Shown: piece by piece, positions 26,611 to 34,064 of the stretch
How positions within the stretch are numbered: the first letter of the stretch is position 1
Layout of the letters: every line of letters begins with the position of its first letter
Source of the DNA: Stenotrophomonas chelatiphaga
GTDB taxonomy: Bacteria; Pseudomonadota; Gammaproteobacteria; Xanthomonadales; Xanthomonadaceae
Assembly: GCF_001431535.1 (NCBI RefSeq)
Contig: NZ_LDJK01000005.1
Coordinates: forward strand, 62,001-126,000
Direction: 5' to 3'
DNA length: 64,000 nt
The notes under the pieces: generated by a model
The model's input: only the letters and a program-made list of their open reading frames with translations
What the model was told of the DNA's origin: nothing
Database searches by the model: none
Program-made: the position numbers and the translations under genes

Positions 26611-27369
26611 ATGCCCAGCTCGCGCTCATTCCGCCCTGCCCTGCTTGCCAGCCTGCTGCTGGCACCGCTGGCGGCGCTCGCCCAGCCGGCGCAGACCTCT
26701 GCCGCCGTGCGGCAGTACCAGGCCGTGGAGAGACTGCAGGCAATGGCCGACGCCGGCACCCCGCCCGCGTTGGCGGAGGTCGCCGAGCAGGTGCGCAAGG
26801 CCAACAACCCGGATGTATTGAAGGACCTCGGCACCCTGCTGCCGGTGCAGGTGCAGATGATCTGCAGCAATGGCCAGCACGCCGCACTGATCTCCTCGCG
26901 CTTCGCCGGCGACGGCAGCGATGCGGCCATGCTGCAGCAGCTGACGCCCGCTTGGAACGACGCGCAGGTCTTTGCGCTGCAGTGCGGTGCCATGCAGCTT
27001 TCGTTGCAGGGAACCGCGCTGGCCGGCCTGCCCGCTGCGCAGCGGCCCAAGGAAGAGCTCGACCAGATGCGTCTGCGCACGTCGCTGCTGCTGCTCGGCT
27101 ATGCCGATGTTGCCTCTGCGGTGGCATTGACCGAGGTTCCCCAGGCGCAGCGGCAGGCCCTGTTGCGCGATGCGTTGGCGGCGGCGAAGCAGGCGGTGCG
27201 CTCGATGCCACTGCATGCGCGCACGCAATACCAGCAGATGGTGCGCGACCGTGTGGGCGATGTGCCGAATGCGGACACCGCCCTGGTCGCGCCGCTGCTG
27301 GCAGCCTTCAGCGCGACCGAGTGCGACGATGCCTGCACACTGCTGGATGCCGAGCCCGTAGCGCCCTGA
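26611..27369 (+). CDS. Exported protein of unknown function
   Basis: A 252-residue periplasmic protein: signal MPSSRSFRPALLASLLLAPLAALAQ with an ALAQP cleavage region. The mature part is helical and rich in Ala and Gln (tandem helices such as AVRQYQAVERLQAMADAG), with no motif I can name. Cys residues are few but four cysteines could form disulfides (MICSNGQ, FALQCGA, ATECDDACTLL). It stands alone, in an accessory setting between the Zeta and HI1420-type genes. Confidence 0.7.
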   Translation: MPSSRSFRPALLASLLLAPLAALAQPAQTSAAVRQYQAVERLQAMADAGTPPALAEVAEQVRKANNPDVLKDLGTLLPVQVQMICSNGQHAALISSRFAGDGSDAAMLQQLTPAWNDAQVFALQCGAMQLSLQGTALAGLPAAQRPKEELDQMRLRTSLLLLGYADVASAVALTEVPQAQRQALLRDALAAAKQAVRSMPLHARTQYQQMVRDRVGDVPNADTALVAPLLAAFSATECDDACTLLDAEPVAP

Positions 27370-27749
27370 CACGCGATGATTCGCGGGCCTGTATGCGCTG
27401 CCGCTGACGTCTTTCCCTGCTCGCGGTGACGTCACCCTCTCCTGTGCCGGGCAGCTTTTGAAGATCGGCTCATGTACGTGCACCCCTGCGGCTGTTGGTA
27501 TGTAGCTGCTGGCGACGTAGAAGCGTCAGTCGGGATTGGCATCCTGTTCGGCAAATACAATTTTGGCTCTGTTTTGCCCTCTGGGCACGGCGGAGAATGC
27601 ACTGCATCGCGCGCCGTCTTTACGGTGGGCGATGTGTGGGGATCCCTGATCCGCCGGCCATTTTTGTGTTTGCCCCGGTATGCCAACCCGCATCGCCTGC
27701 CACCTCGCGCGTCTGCGCAGGTGGCCACACGCCTTGGGAAGGATGACCG
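27370..27749. other. 380-base region without a recognisable gene
   Basis: This stretch contains the palindrome GGTGACGTCACC at 27425-27436 and a local AT-rich segment around 27540-27590 (GCAAATACAATTTTGG, with TACAAT at 27556-27561 as a possible -10). A frame on the minus strand stays open from 28091 through 27432, but has no family match. No RNA motif was identified. It may hold the promoter of the 27750 gene. Confidence 0.4.
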
Positions 27750-28166
27750 ATGGAATCGCAGAATCCGCTTAGCGCCAAACGCCTGCACGCCTTGATCGGC
27801 GACAAGATCCACGAGTTTCCACCGTACTTCATAGAGCGGTTGGAAAAGAAGCTGGAAGAGTTCGAAGCCTCCCGCGAAAGTTCGTCCGGCGTCGTGCATC
27901 TGCACCTGGTACCCGACGTGTCCAATGACGCGCCAATGCTGGGCAAGGACAGCTACGCCGACCTCAAGCGACACAGCAAGGTAGCCGTTCCCATCGCAAC
28001 GCTGCAGGGAATCGGGGCGATCCTTGAAATCCTGCATTCGGTGCAGGTCGGCAGGCAGGACGGCGGCACGCAGGCCGTGCTGAGCGATCACCTGGTGGAG
28101 GGCCTGATCACCTCTGGCCGCGCCCTGGTGAAGTCATCCATCGAATCCATGTGGAGTGCGACATGA
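27750..28166 (+). CDS. Hypothetical protein coupled to an HI1420-type antidote
   Basis: A 138-residue protein from ATG 27750 with GGAAGGA as binding site. N-terminal part (SAKRLHALIGDKIHEFPPYFIERLEKKLEEFEAS, read in parts) is helical and acidic/basic; the middle is Ser/Val rich and contains VVHLHLVPDVS; the C-terminus is a hydrophobic helix (AILEILHSVQVG). I do not recognise a family. The stop overlaps the start of the next gene, a putative antidote, by four bases. The position is that normally taken by a RelE-type toxin in such pairs, so a toxin-like or regulatory role is possible but unproven. Confidence 0.65.
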   Translation: MESQNPLSAKRLHALIGDKIHEFPPYFIERLEKKLEEFEASRESSSGVVHLHLVPDVSNDAPMLGKDSYADLKRHSKVAVPIATLQGIGAILEILHSVQVGRQDGGTQAVLSDHLVEGLITSGRALVKSSIESMWSAT

Positions 28167-28471
28167 GCGATAGCGAGTTCAAGATTCTCCCGATCAACAG
28201 CGCCGCCGCACGCGCCGCCGAGCGCGCGGACTATCTGGACGTGCGGATGCGGATGGAGGGCTGCGACGAATCCAGCATCGCACGTGCCCTGCTGCTGATT
28301 GCCGAACTGGACGGCATGTCGCGCATCGCCCAGGCATGCGGCCTGAGCGTGGAAACCCTGCGCCGCCAGTTGAATGGCACCCGCCCGCTGTACCTGGAAA
28401 CCGTGCTGGGCGTGATGCGCGCAATGAACCTGCAGCTGCGGGTGGAAGATCGCGAGCCGTTGCAGAGCTGA
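28163..28471 (+). CDS. HI1420-family antidote/transcriptional regulator
   Basis: A 102-residue DNA-binding protein from ATG 28163, overlapping the previous stop (ATGA). The C-terminal half follows the HI1420 pattern: IARALLLIAELDGMSRIAQACGLSVETLRRQLNG, read in parts, then LYLETVLGVMRAMNLQLRV, i.e. a lambda-repressor-like HTH. In the canonical arrangement the partner is a RelE/phage Gp49-like toxin; here it is an unrelated 138-aa protein. Likely autorepressor of the pair. Confidence 0.75.
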   Translation: MSDSEFKILPINSAAARAAERADYLDVRMRMEGCDESSIARALLLIAELDGMSRIAQACGLSVETLRRQLNGTRPLYLETVLGVMRAMNLQLRVEDREPLQS

Positions 28472-28564
28472 CCTCATTCCGCCGCGTCTGCCCGGCGTCG
28501 ATGGCAAAATGGCGAGGCGTGCGCCGGGCACGCACTGCCTCGCCCAGGACGCACGACCATCGAC

Positions 28565-29857
28565 ATGGACCTCCTTATCGCCGCCACGCTGGTGGTGGCC
28601 ACCATCGCGCTGTGGGCCACCGCGCGCCTGCCCGAATACCTGACGGCGCTGCTGTTCTTCGCCGCTGCCACGGTATTCACCTCGGTACCGCCGGCGACCA
28701 TCTTTTCCGGCTTCGCTTCCGCTGCGTTCTGGCTGGTATTGAGTGGTTTCGTGCTGGGCGCCGCGATCAAGAAAACCGGGCTGGCCGACCGCTTGGCCGC
28801 GGCGCTGCAACCGCATCTGGCTGGGTCGTGGACGCGCATGGTGGGCGGTACCGTGGCGGTCAGCTACGCGGCCGCGTTCGTCATGCCATCCAACATGGGG
28901 CGCATCGCCCTGCTGATGCCAATGGTGCTGGCCATCGCGGAAAAATCCGGCATCCGCGCAGGCTCGCGTGGCTGGTTCGGCCTGGCGTTGGCGGTGGGCT
29001 TTGGCACCTTCCAGCTTTCAGCCAGCATCCTGCCCGCCAACGTGCCGAACCTGGTGATGGCAGGCGCCATCGAAGCCACGTACGGGCTGCACCTGCATTA
29101 CCTGCCCTACCTGATTACCTTTACCCCCGTGCTGGGGCTGCTGAAAGGCGTGTTGGTCGTGGCGCTGGTATGCCTGCTGTTTCCCGCCCGGCCGACGCCG
29201 TTCAAAGCGGAAGCGCATACGGCGTCGTGGACGGGCAACGAGCGGCGGCTGGCGATCATCCTGCTGTGCACGCTGGCGATGTGGATGACCGACGCCCTGC
29301 ATGGCATCTCGCCAGCGTGGGTGGGACTGGTGGCCGCGTGCGCCTGCCTGCTGCCGCGCGTCGGCTTCCTGACCAGCGATGAGTTCGGCCAAGCCAGCAA
29401 TTTCCGCACCTGCCTGTATGTTGCGGGCCTGCTGGGGCTGAGCGCGTTCGTTGCCGCAACCGGGCTGGGCAGCCGGCTGGGCGAATGGATCATCCCGCTG
29501 CTGCCGCTGGATCCGGCGCAGCCGTTTGTCAGTTACCTGTCGGTATTCGGGCTGGGCGAACTGCTCAATGCACTGACCACCGCCAATGGCGTACCGGCGG
29601 TATTTACCCCGCTGGCGCAGGAGATTGCCGATGCCTCCGGCATGCCGTTGAACACGGTGCTGATGTTCCAGGTAGTGAGCTATTCCACGCCGCTGCTGCC
29701 ATACCAGGCATCGCCGATCGTGGTGGCGATGATGATGGGCAAGGTCCCATTGCGGGAGGGCGTGAAGCTGTCGCTGTGGCTTGCAGTCGCCACGTTGGTG
29801 ATCGTGGCGCCGCTGCAATATGTATGGATGGGGATATTGGGGATGGTCGGGGGATAG
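28565..29857 (+). CDS. DASS/SLC13-type membrane permease
   Basis: A 430-residue integral membrane protein with about 11 hydrophobic helices, e.g. MDLLIAATLVVATIALWATARLPEYLTALLFFAAAT, read in parts, and AFWLVLSGFVLGAAIKKTGLADRL. The SLC13/DASS signature regions around VMPSNMGRIALLMPMV and NALTTANGVPAVFTPLAQ are present; these families carry sodium-coupled dicarboxylates or sulfate. The substrate here cannot be deduced. It is a stand-alone gene with ATG at 28565 and no clear partner. Confidence 0.85.
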   Translation: MDLLIAATLVVATIALWATARLPEYLTALLFFAAATVFTSVPPATIFSGFASAAFWLVLSGFVLGAAIKKTGLADRLAAALQPHLAGSWTRMVGGTVAVSYAAAFVMPSNMGRIALLMPMVLAIAEKSGIRAGSRGWFGLALAVGFGTFQLSASILPANVPNLVMAGAIEATYGLHLHYLPYLITFTPVLGLLKGVLVVALVCLLFPARPTPFKAEAHTASWTGNERRLAIILLCTLAMWMTDALHGISPAWVGLVAACACLLPRVGFLTSDEFGQASNFRTCLYVAGLLGLSAFVAATGLGSRLGEWIIPLLPLDPAQPFVSYLSVFGLGELLNALTTANGVPAVFTPLAQEIADASGMPLNTVLMFQVVSYSTPLLPYQASPIVVAMMMGKVPLREGVKLSLWLAVATLVIVAPLQYVWMGILGMVGG

Positions 29858-29894
29858 GGGTCGCTTCGACTGCACCGTGTTCGGCGTCGCCTGA

Positions 29895-30311
29895 TCAGGC
29901 GTGGTTGAAACGTCCGTTCACTGCGTCGAGCAGATGGTCCACCGCGCCCGGCCGGCGGTTTCCCTGCACGAAACCGGACCAGTCTGCACGGGCGATGGAG
30001 CCCAGCACGATGCTGTCCACGTCGAACTTCTTCAGCGGCCAATGGCGGAACAAACGCTTACCGGTCACGCCCTTGGCGATCTCGGCGATGCCGGTGTGCA
30101 GGCTGGCCTGGCGCACGCGCCCATACGCCTGTGCCACGCCCTCGCCGGGACCTTCGAGATACTGCAGAAACCGGCCGCCATCGAAGAGCAGCACACCACT
30201 GACATCAGCGGCACGGTTGAACGCTTCGGCATCGGAAACCAGCGCCTGAAGGTCCTGCGGGTCGATACGCTTGCTGACCCGGCTCGTGTACACCACAGCT
30301 TCCAAGGACAT
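29895..30311 (-). CDS. BLUF-domain blue-light receptor
   Basis: A 138-residue single-domain BLUF (sensor of blue light using FAD) protein from ATG 30311, with a strong AGGAGG site. Residues match the flavin pocket at exactly the spacing of AppA: Tyr8 (AVVYTSR), Asn32, Gln50 (RFLQYLEGP) and Trp91. The residue two after Trp is Leu93 instead of the usual Met. There is no output domain, so it must act by protein-protein contact, as in short BLUF proteins such as PixD. No adjacent response gene is on the same strand. Confidence 0.92.
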   Translation of the reverse strand: MSLEAVVYTSRVSKRIDPQDLQALVSDAEAFNRAADVSGVLLFDGGRFLQYLEGPGEGVAQAYGRVRQASLHTGIAEIAKGVTGKRLFRHWPLKKFDVDSIVLGSIARADWSGFVQGNRRPGAVDHLLDAVNGRFNHA

Positions 30312-30452
30312 GAAACCTCCTTGCGCTTCTGCGCTAACCAAGCAAGCAGAAACCTTATCAGCTGAATGCGTTCATAGTTTGGACGGAAGCTGAATAGGGG
30401 ACGAGTGGCGGCGGATGAGCGCAGAATCGGGCTTCAGGACCTGGGGGCGTGA

Positions 30453-30857
30453 ATGAAGAGTTCGCGAGAAGCTGCCACTGATAAAAAGCCTGCTGCGGAC
30501 GGCGCGTCGACTGAGCTTTTTGCTGCTTTGCGCGGGTTGTTACTTGCCCGTGGAAGTGAGCTTTCTGTCGTGCAGGACGACGACGGACATTTCTACGCGA
30601 ACTGTCGAAAGCTGGATGCCAAGGGCAAGGCTCAGTTCTTCGGAGCGGTGAAGGTAGCGGGTCGCAAGCATTCGTTTCACTTCATGCCGGTCTATGACTT
30701 TCCCGAACTGCTTGTCGAGCTGAGTCCTGCGCTGAAGAAGCATATGCAGGGGAAGTCGTGCTTCAACTTCACTTCGCTCGATCCGGCTGTGCTGGACGAA
30801 CTGCAGGGTATTGTCGAACAGGGAGCGTCTCGCTACGAAGCTGTCGGTAAGCTTTGA
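30453..30857 (+). CDS. Hypothetical protein with lower GC
   Basis: A 134-residue protein without signal or TM. Sequence blocks FHFMPVYDFPELLVELSPALKKHMQGKSCFNF, read in parts, suggest a compact soluble fold. It is unusually rich in T- and A-ending codons (for instance CTTTTT and GCTGCTTTGC) compared with neighbours, indicating horizontal origin. It lies between the BLUF gene and HigBA-like genes, upstream of tRNA-Val. I do not recognise a family. Confidence 0.6.
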   Translation: MKSSREAATDKKPAADGASTELFAALRGLLLARGSELSVVQDDDGHFYANCRKLDAKGKAQFFGAVKVAGRKHSFHFMPVYDFPELLVELSPALKKHMQGKSCFNFTSLDPAVLDELQGIVEQGASRYEAVGKL

Positions 30858-30928
30858 CATCGCCTTGCATATGCTGACTTTTTCGGCGCGCCCCACCCTT
30901 GCTGTCAGCGCGGTAACCGCCGATTAAA

Positions 30929-30956
30929 AAAGCCCCCGCCGAGAAGCAGGGGCTTT
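30929..30956 (-). terminator. Rho-independent terminator after higA-like gene
   Basis: On the minus strand AAAGCCCC, a short loop and GGGGGCTTTTTT form a GC stem followed by T residues (plus-strand positions 30929-30956). It lies 50 bases after the higA-like stop at 31005 and is read in the same direction, so it ends the higBA transcript. Confidence 0.7.
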
Positions 30957-31004
30957 GTCATTGCATGACGCGGAGGCACTGACATCCACCGCTGAACTAT
31001 CCGG

Positions 31005-31325
31005 TCATGCCGCCCGTGGGCGGATATGTTCGATCGTTTCAGCCAGCTCGACGCTGGCGATCGCCAGATCGTAATTGGTCTGCAGGTTCAGCCATACCTG
31101 GGCGGTCGTGCCGAAATAGCGCCCCAAGCGCAGAGCGGTATCGGCGGTGATGCCACGGCGTCCGGCAATGATGTCAGAGACGCGGGCAGGCGTTACATCA
31201 ATTGCTGCCGCCAGCGCGCGTGCAGACATATTCAATGGGGACAGGAATTCTTCCGCCAGAATTTCACCAGGGTGGACCGGCGGGAGCGCGTTGGCGACAT
31301 TCTTGTTCGCGATAGCGTTCTTCAT
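31005..31325 (-). CDS. higA: HigA-family antitoxin
   Basis: A 106-residue XRE-family antitoxin of the HigA/VapI type: LPPVHPGEILAEEFLSPLNMSARALAAAIDVTPARVSDIIAGRRG, read in parts, followed by ITADTALRLGRYFGTTAQVWLNLQTNYDL, the full family signature. It both binds its promoter DNA and neutralises HigB. It follows the higB-like gene in the usual toxin-first order, but with 132 bases between instead of the usual few. A terminator follows. Confidence 0.9.
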   Translation of the reverse strand: MKNAIANKNVANALPPVHPGEILAEEFLSPLNMSARALAAAIDVTPARVSDIIAGRRGITADTALRLGRYFGTTAQVWLNLQTNYDLAIASVELAETIEHIRPRAA

Positions 31326-31457
31326 GATCTATTTTTGCTACAGGTGTGGGCCTGTAGCGCCTCCTTGAAGGGGTCCAAGTCTTCTCTGACCCAAGGGTGG
31401 TTGGGCCGAGAGGCCCTCTCGGCAGCACCGAAAGTTTGCCCGCCGCTGCCGCGCTCC
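31326..31457. other. Unusual 132-base spacer inside the higBA-like pair
   Basis: Between higB stop and higA start. It contains inverted repeats CTACAGG-TGTGGG-CCTGTAG (31337-31356) and CCGAGAG-GCC-CTCTCGG (31408-31424), the latter with a GCCGAGA core like the GTAG REP family; GTAG occurs at 31352-31355. This looks like a REP-type insertion between the two genes. Confidence 0.5.
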
Positions 31458-31736
31458 TCAGTGGTAGTCGGTGACCTCTACATCGTAGGCATCGCCGCCT
31501 TTCCATCTGAAACAGATTCGATACTGGTCATTGACCCTGATGCTGAACTGCCCATTCCGGTCGCCTTTCAAGGCCTCCAATCGGTTGCCCGGCGGGGCTC
31601 TCAAGTCGTCCAGCTCGACCGCGGCCTTGAGATAATCCAGTTTGCGTTGAATCTGTCGTTCAATGTTCACCCAAGCCTTTACACGTCTGCCTTGGGCGAA
31701 TTGTTCCGTGTCTTTGTTCGCAAATGATTTGAGCAT
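31458..31736 (-). CDS. higB: HigB/RelE-type toxin
   Basis: A 92-residue mRNA-interferase-like toxin from ATG 31736 (MLKSFANKDTEQ). It carries the RelE-fold HigB pattern: ERQIQRKLDYLKAAVELDDLRAPPGNRLEALKGDR, read in parts, then GQFSIRVNDQYRICFRWKGGDAYDVEVTDYH. Family members cleave ribosome-bound mRNA. ATG at 31736 fits the family length (about 92); upstream codons overlap the operator. Distance to higA-like gene is unusual (see spacer). Confidence 0.85.
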   Translation of the reverse strand: MLKSFANKDTEQFAQGRRVKAWVNIERQIQRKLDYLKAAVELDDLRAPPGNRLEALKGDRNGQFSIRVNDQYRICFRWKGGDAYDVEVTDYH

Positions 31737-31759
31737 CGGCCCTCCTTCACCAGGGCGAA

Positions 31760-31791
31760 TGTATCGTATACCGATACACGATACAATGCAA
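31760..31791 (-). promoter_or_regulatory. HigBA promoter and operator
   Basis: The inverted repeat TGTATCG-TATAC-CGATACA (31760-31778) is followed by a direct copy CGATACA (31779-31785). On the minus strand TTGCAT (complement of 31786-31791), 17 bases, TACGAT (complement of 31763-31768) form a good promoter that overlaps the repeat. Binding of HigA there would close the promoter; the higB-like start at 31736 lies just downstream. Confidence 0.65.
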
Positions 31792-31900
31792 GCCCCGTCA
31801 GGCTTGCTGCATCGCTGCACTCCGTCGGCGGCTGTGGCGGATATGCACCCTCGCGTACGCTGATAATCGCCTGCCTTTCGCACGTATCAAGCGCATACGA

Positions 31901-31924
31901 AAAAACCGGCCAAGGCCGGTTTTC
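31901..31924 (-). terminator. Terminator of tRNA-Val transcript
   Basis: AAAACCGGCC, AA and GGCCGGTTTTTT form a perfect stem followed by T residues when read on the minus strand, 17 bases after the tRNA 3' end at 31941. Confidence 0.75.
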
Positions 31925-31940
31925 GTGCAACACTTGAATA

Positions 31941-32015
31941 TGGTGGGCGGTACAAGGTTCGAACTTGTGACCCTTGCCGTGTGAAGGCAATGCTCTACCG
32001 CTGAGCTAACCGCCC
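31941..32015 (-). tRNA. tRNA-Val (anticodon CAC)
   Basis: A standard 75-base cloverleaf read on the minus strand: acceptor GGGCGGT pairs with ACCGCCC, anticodon arm TTGCC-TTCACAC-GGCAA gives anticodon CAC (codon GUG), T arm ACAAG-TTCGAAC-CTTGT, and CCA is encoded (31941-31943). It borders the accessory segment at 24-31.7 kb. Confidence 0.97.
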
Positions 32016-32080
32016 GATGCTGCTGAGCCGCTCATTATAGGGGCTTTCCCGAGAGCGTCAACACTTTTCAGATCACTTCT

Positions 32081-32434
32081 TCACATCGTGTGCGTCGGCT
32101 TTTCCGAAGAGGTCAGGCCGGCCAGCAGCGTCTCGATCTTGTGCCGTACCGCCTCGCCTTCCTGTCCGTCCGCCAGCTGCACGCCGATGCCCGAAGGCCG
32201 GTTGCCCTGGGCCCCTGCCGGGGTCACCCAGATCACCTTGCCGGCGACCGGCAGGCGCTCGCTGGAATCGGGCAGGGTCAGCAGCAGGAACACCTCGTCG
32301 CCGAGGAAATAGCGCTTCGGCGTGGGCACGAACACCCCGCCGTTCTTCACGAACGGCATGTAGGCGCCATAAAGCGCGGCCTTGTCCTTTACGGCAAGGG
32401 ACAGGATGCCCTGTCGGGCGTTGGTGGCGCTCAT
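32081..32434 (-). CDS. pilZ: Type IV pilus PilZ-domain protein
   Basis: A 117-residue PilZ protein of the pilus-assembly type (XC1028-like): GILSLAVKDKAALYGAYMPFVKNGGVFVPT and the DEVFLLLTLPDSSERLPVAGKVIWV strand region, read in parts. The RxxxR and D/NxSxxG residues needed to bind cyclic di-GMP are not present, as known for this subgroup. Its start overlaps the holB stop by ATGA. In the xanthomonads it works with PilB/FimX in type IV pilus control. Confidence 0.93.
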   Translation of the reverse strand: MSATNARQGILSLAVKDKAALYGAYMPFVKNGGVFVPTPKRYFLGDEVFLLLTLPDSSERLPVAGKVIWVTPAGAQGNRPSGIGVQLADGQEGEAVRHKIETLLAGLTSSEKPTHTM

Positions 32435-33402
32435 CGATTACCCCTTGGGTGCTGCCGTTCGTTGACCTTGTTCCAGGCCAGCAACAGTTCTACCACGGCC
32501 AGGTCCGCACGCACGGTGGTGCGCAGCAGGTCGCGGGTCCGGTTGGCAGCGTCGAACCAGGCTGCCAGCTTGTTCAAACGTTCCGGCGCGGTCAAGCCAT
32601 CGCTGCTGGCCATCGACAGCGCCAGGTCGGCGGCAAAGCGCAGCCGCAGCGCGGCGTCCTCGTCACCGGCCCATTTCTGAGCCAGCGCCACCGCGCCGGT
32701 GCGACCGGCGGCCAGTGATTCCAGGTCCTTGGTGACCTCGCGGCGCAGCTCCAGGCCTTCTTCGCGCAGCCAGGAGTCGGCTAGCCCGGGATGGCCGCGC
32801 GCGGCGTCCAGCGCCTCCATCGCATCGTCCTCGCGGTGGCCCTGCTGCTGCAGCCACGCCAGTGCTTCTTCGCGCGGCGGCAGCTTGAACTCCAGCCGCT
32901 GGCAGCGGCTGCGCACGGTCTGCGGCAGGCGCGCCGGGTCGCTGCTCACCAGCCACAGGTAGCGGCCGGGCTGCGGTTCTTCCAGCGTCTTCAGCAGGGC
33001 ATTGCAGGCCGCGCGGTTGATCGCATCGGCCGGGTCCACGATCACCACCTGGGCGATGCCGTACTGCGGGGTCAGCGAGAGCTTCTGGCCGATCTCGCGC
33101 ACCTGCTCGATGACGATCTCGGTGCGCAGCTTGTCGCCGCTCTTGTTGGGGATGAAGCTGATGATCTGCAGGTCCGGATGGGTGCCGGACGATATCAGCT
33201 GGCGCGCACGGTCGGCCTGCGGGCCACCGCCCTGGGTGAGCACGTGTTCGGCCAGTGCATCGGCCACGGCACGTTGGCCGAGCCCGGCCGGTCCGCAGAT
33301 CAGCAGGCCATGGCCCAGCCGGCCGGCGTCCAGCGCGGCGATCATCTGGTCATAGGCGCGCTGCTGCCACGGCGAAAATGCGGCCTTTCCGGTAGCGCTC
33401 AT
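32431..33402 (-). CDS. holB: DNA polymerase III subunit delta'
   Basis: A 323-residue clamp-loader subunit from ATG 33402. The AAA+ P-loop is degenerate (CGPAGLGQRAVADALA), as usual for delta', which does not bind ATP. Other clamp-loader motifs: VVIVDPADAINRAACNALLKTLEEPQPGRYLWLVSSDPARLPQTVRSRC, in parts, includes the SRC motif. It overlaps tmk and pilZ by four bases each, so it is translationally coupled in the tmk-holB-pilZ run. The frame to 33693 overlaps tmk and is not used. Confidence 0.97.
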   Translation of the reverse strand: MSATGKAAFSPWQQRAYDQMIAALDAGRLGHGLLICGPAGLGQRAVADALAEHVLTQGGGPQADRARQLISSGTHPDLQIISFIPNKSGDKLRTEIVIEQVREIGQKLSLTPQYGIAQVVIVDPADAINRAACNALLKTLEEPQPGRYLWLVSSDPARLPQTVRSRCQRLEFKLPPREEALAWLQQQGHREDDAMEALDAARGHPGLADSWLREEGLELRREVTKDLESLAAGRTGAVALAQKWAGDEDAALRLRFAADLALSMASSDGLTAPERLNKLAAWFDAANRTRDLLRTTVRADLAVVELLLAWNKVNERQHPRGNR

Positions 33403-34064
33403 GCGCCCTCCCCGTTGTGCAGGAACTGCTCCACGCGGGCCACTACATCGGCTGCTACCTGCTGCTGCACCTGGCTGGCGTCGACCAGCGCGAAGCGCTG
33501 CGGATCCTGCTGCGCACGTTCGCGGAAGACCGCGCGCACGCGCTGGAAGAAATCGTCCTGTTCGCTTTCGATGCGGTCCGGCCACAGGTCGCGGCCGTTG
33601 GCGCGCGCACGCCCGGTTTCCACGTCCACGTCCAGCAGCAGGGTCAGGCCCGGCAGCAGGCCGACCACGCGGCGTTCCAGGTCGGCGATCCACGTGGCAT
33701 CCAGCCCGCGCCCGCCGCCCTGGTAGGCGTAACTGGAATCGGTGAAGCGGTCGGTCAGCACGAAGGCACCACGGCGCAGTGCCGGCTGGATCACCTGGCG
33801 CACGTGCTGGGCGCGTGCGGCGAACACCAGCAGCAGTTCGGCTTCGGCGCTCAACGGCTCACCGGCGATCGCTTCATCGGGCTTCAGCACCAGCGCGCGG
33901 ATGCGTTCGGCCAGCGGCGTGCCGCCCGGTTCGCGGGTCAGCACGACCTCGTGTCCATGCGCGCGCAGGCAGGCGTGGATGGCATTGATGGCGGTGGTCT
34001 TGCCCGCGCCTTCGCCGCCTTCCAGGCTGATCAGACGCGGGTGGCGCAGCAGCGCGGCACTCAT
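33399..34064 (-). CDS. tmk: Thymidylate kinase
   Basis: A 221-residue dTMP kinase. P-loop EGGEGAGKTT at residues ~15-24, the DRFTDSSYAYQGGGRGL motif (DRY-type with Phe here), and the lid Arg-rich region typical of the E. coli type. It produces dTDP for DNA synthesis. ATGA overlaps link it with mltG upstream and holB downstream. Confidence 0.97.
   Translation of the reverse strand: MSAALLRHPRLISLEGGEGAGKTTAINAIHACLRAHGHEVVLTREPGGTPLAERIRALVLKPDEAIAGEPLSAEAELLLVFAARAQHVRQVIQPALRRGAFVLTDRFTDSSYAYQGGGRGLDATWIADLERRVVGLLPGLTLLLDVDVETGRARANGRDLWPDRIESEQDDFFQRVRAVFRERAQQDPQRFALVDASQVQQQVAADVVARVEQFLHNGEGA

Noticed and set aside
27432-28091. 219-codon minus-strand frame opposite the 27750 gene
   Set aside because: No start signal, composition Pro/Arg-rich, and the plus-strand genes have good ribosome-binding sites and coupling.
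31941-32015. Integration site (att) at tRNA-Val
   Set aside because: No second copy of the tRNA 3' end and no integrase gene were seen in the window.
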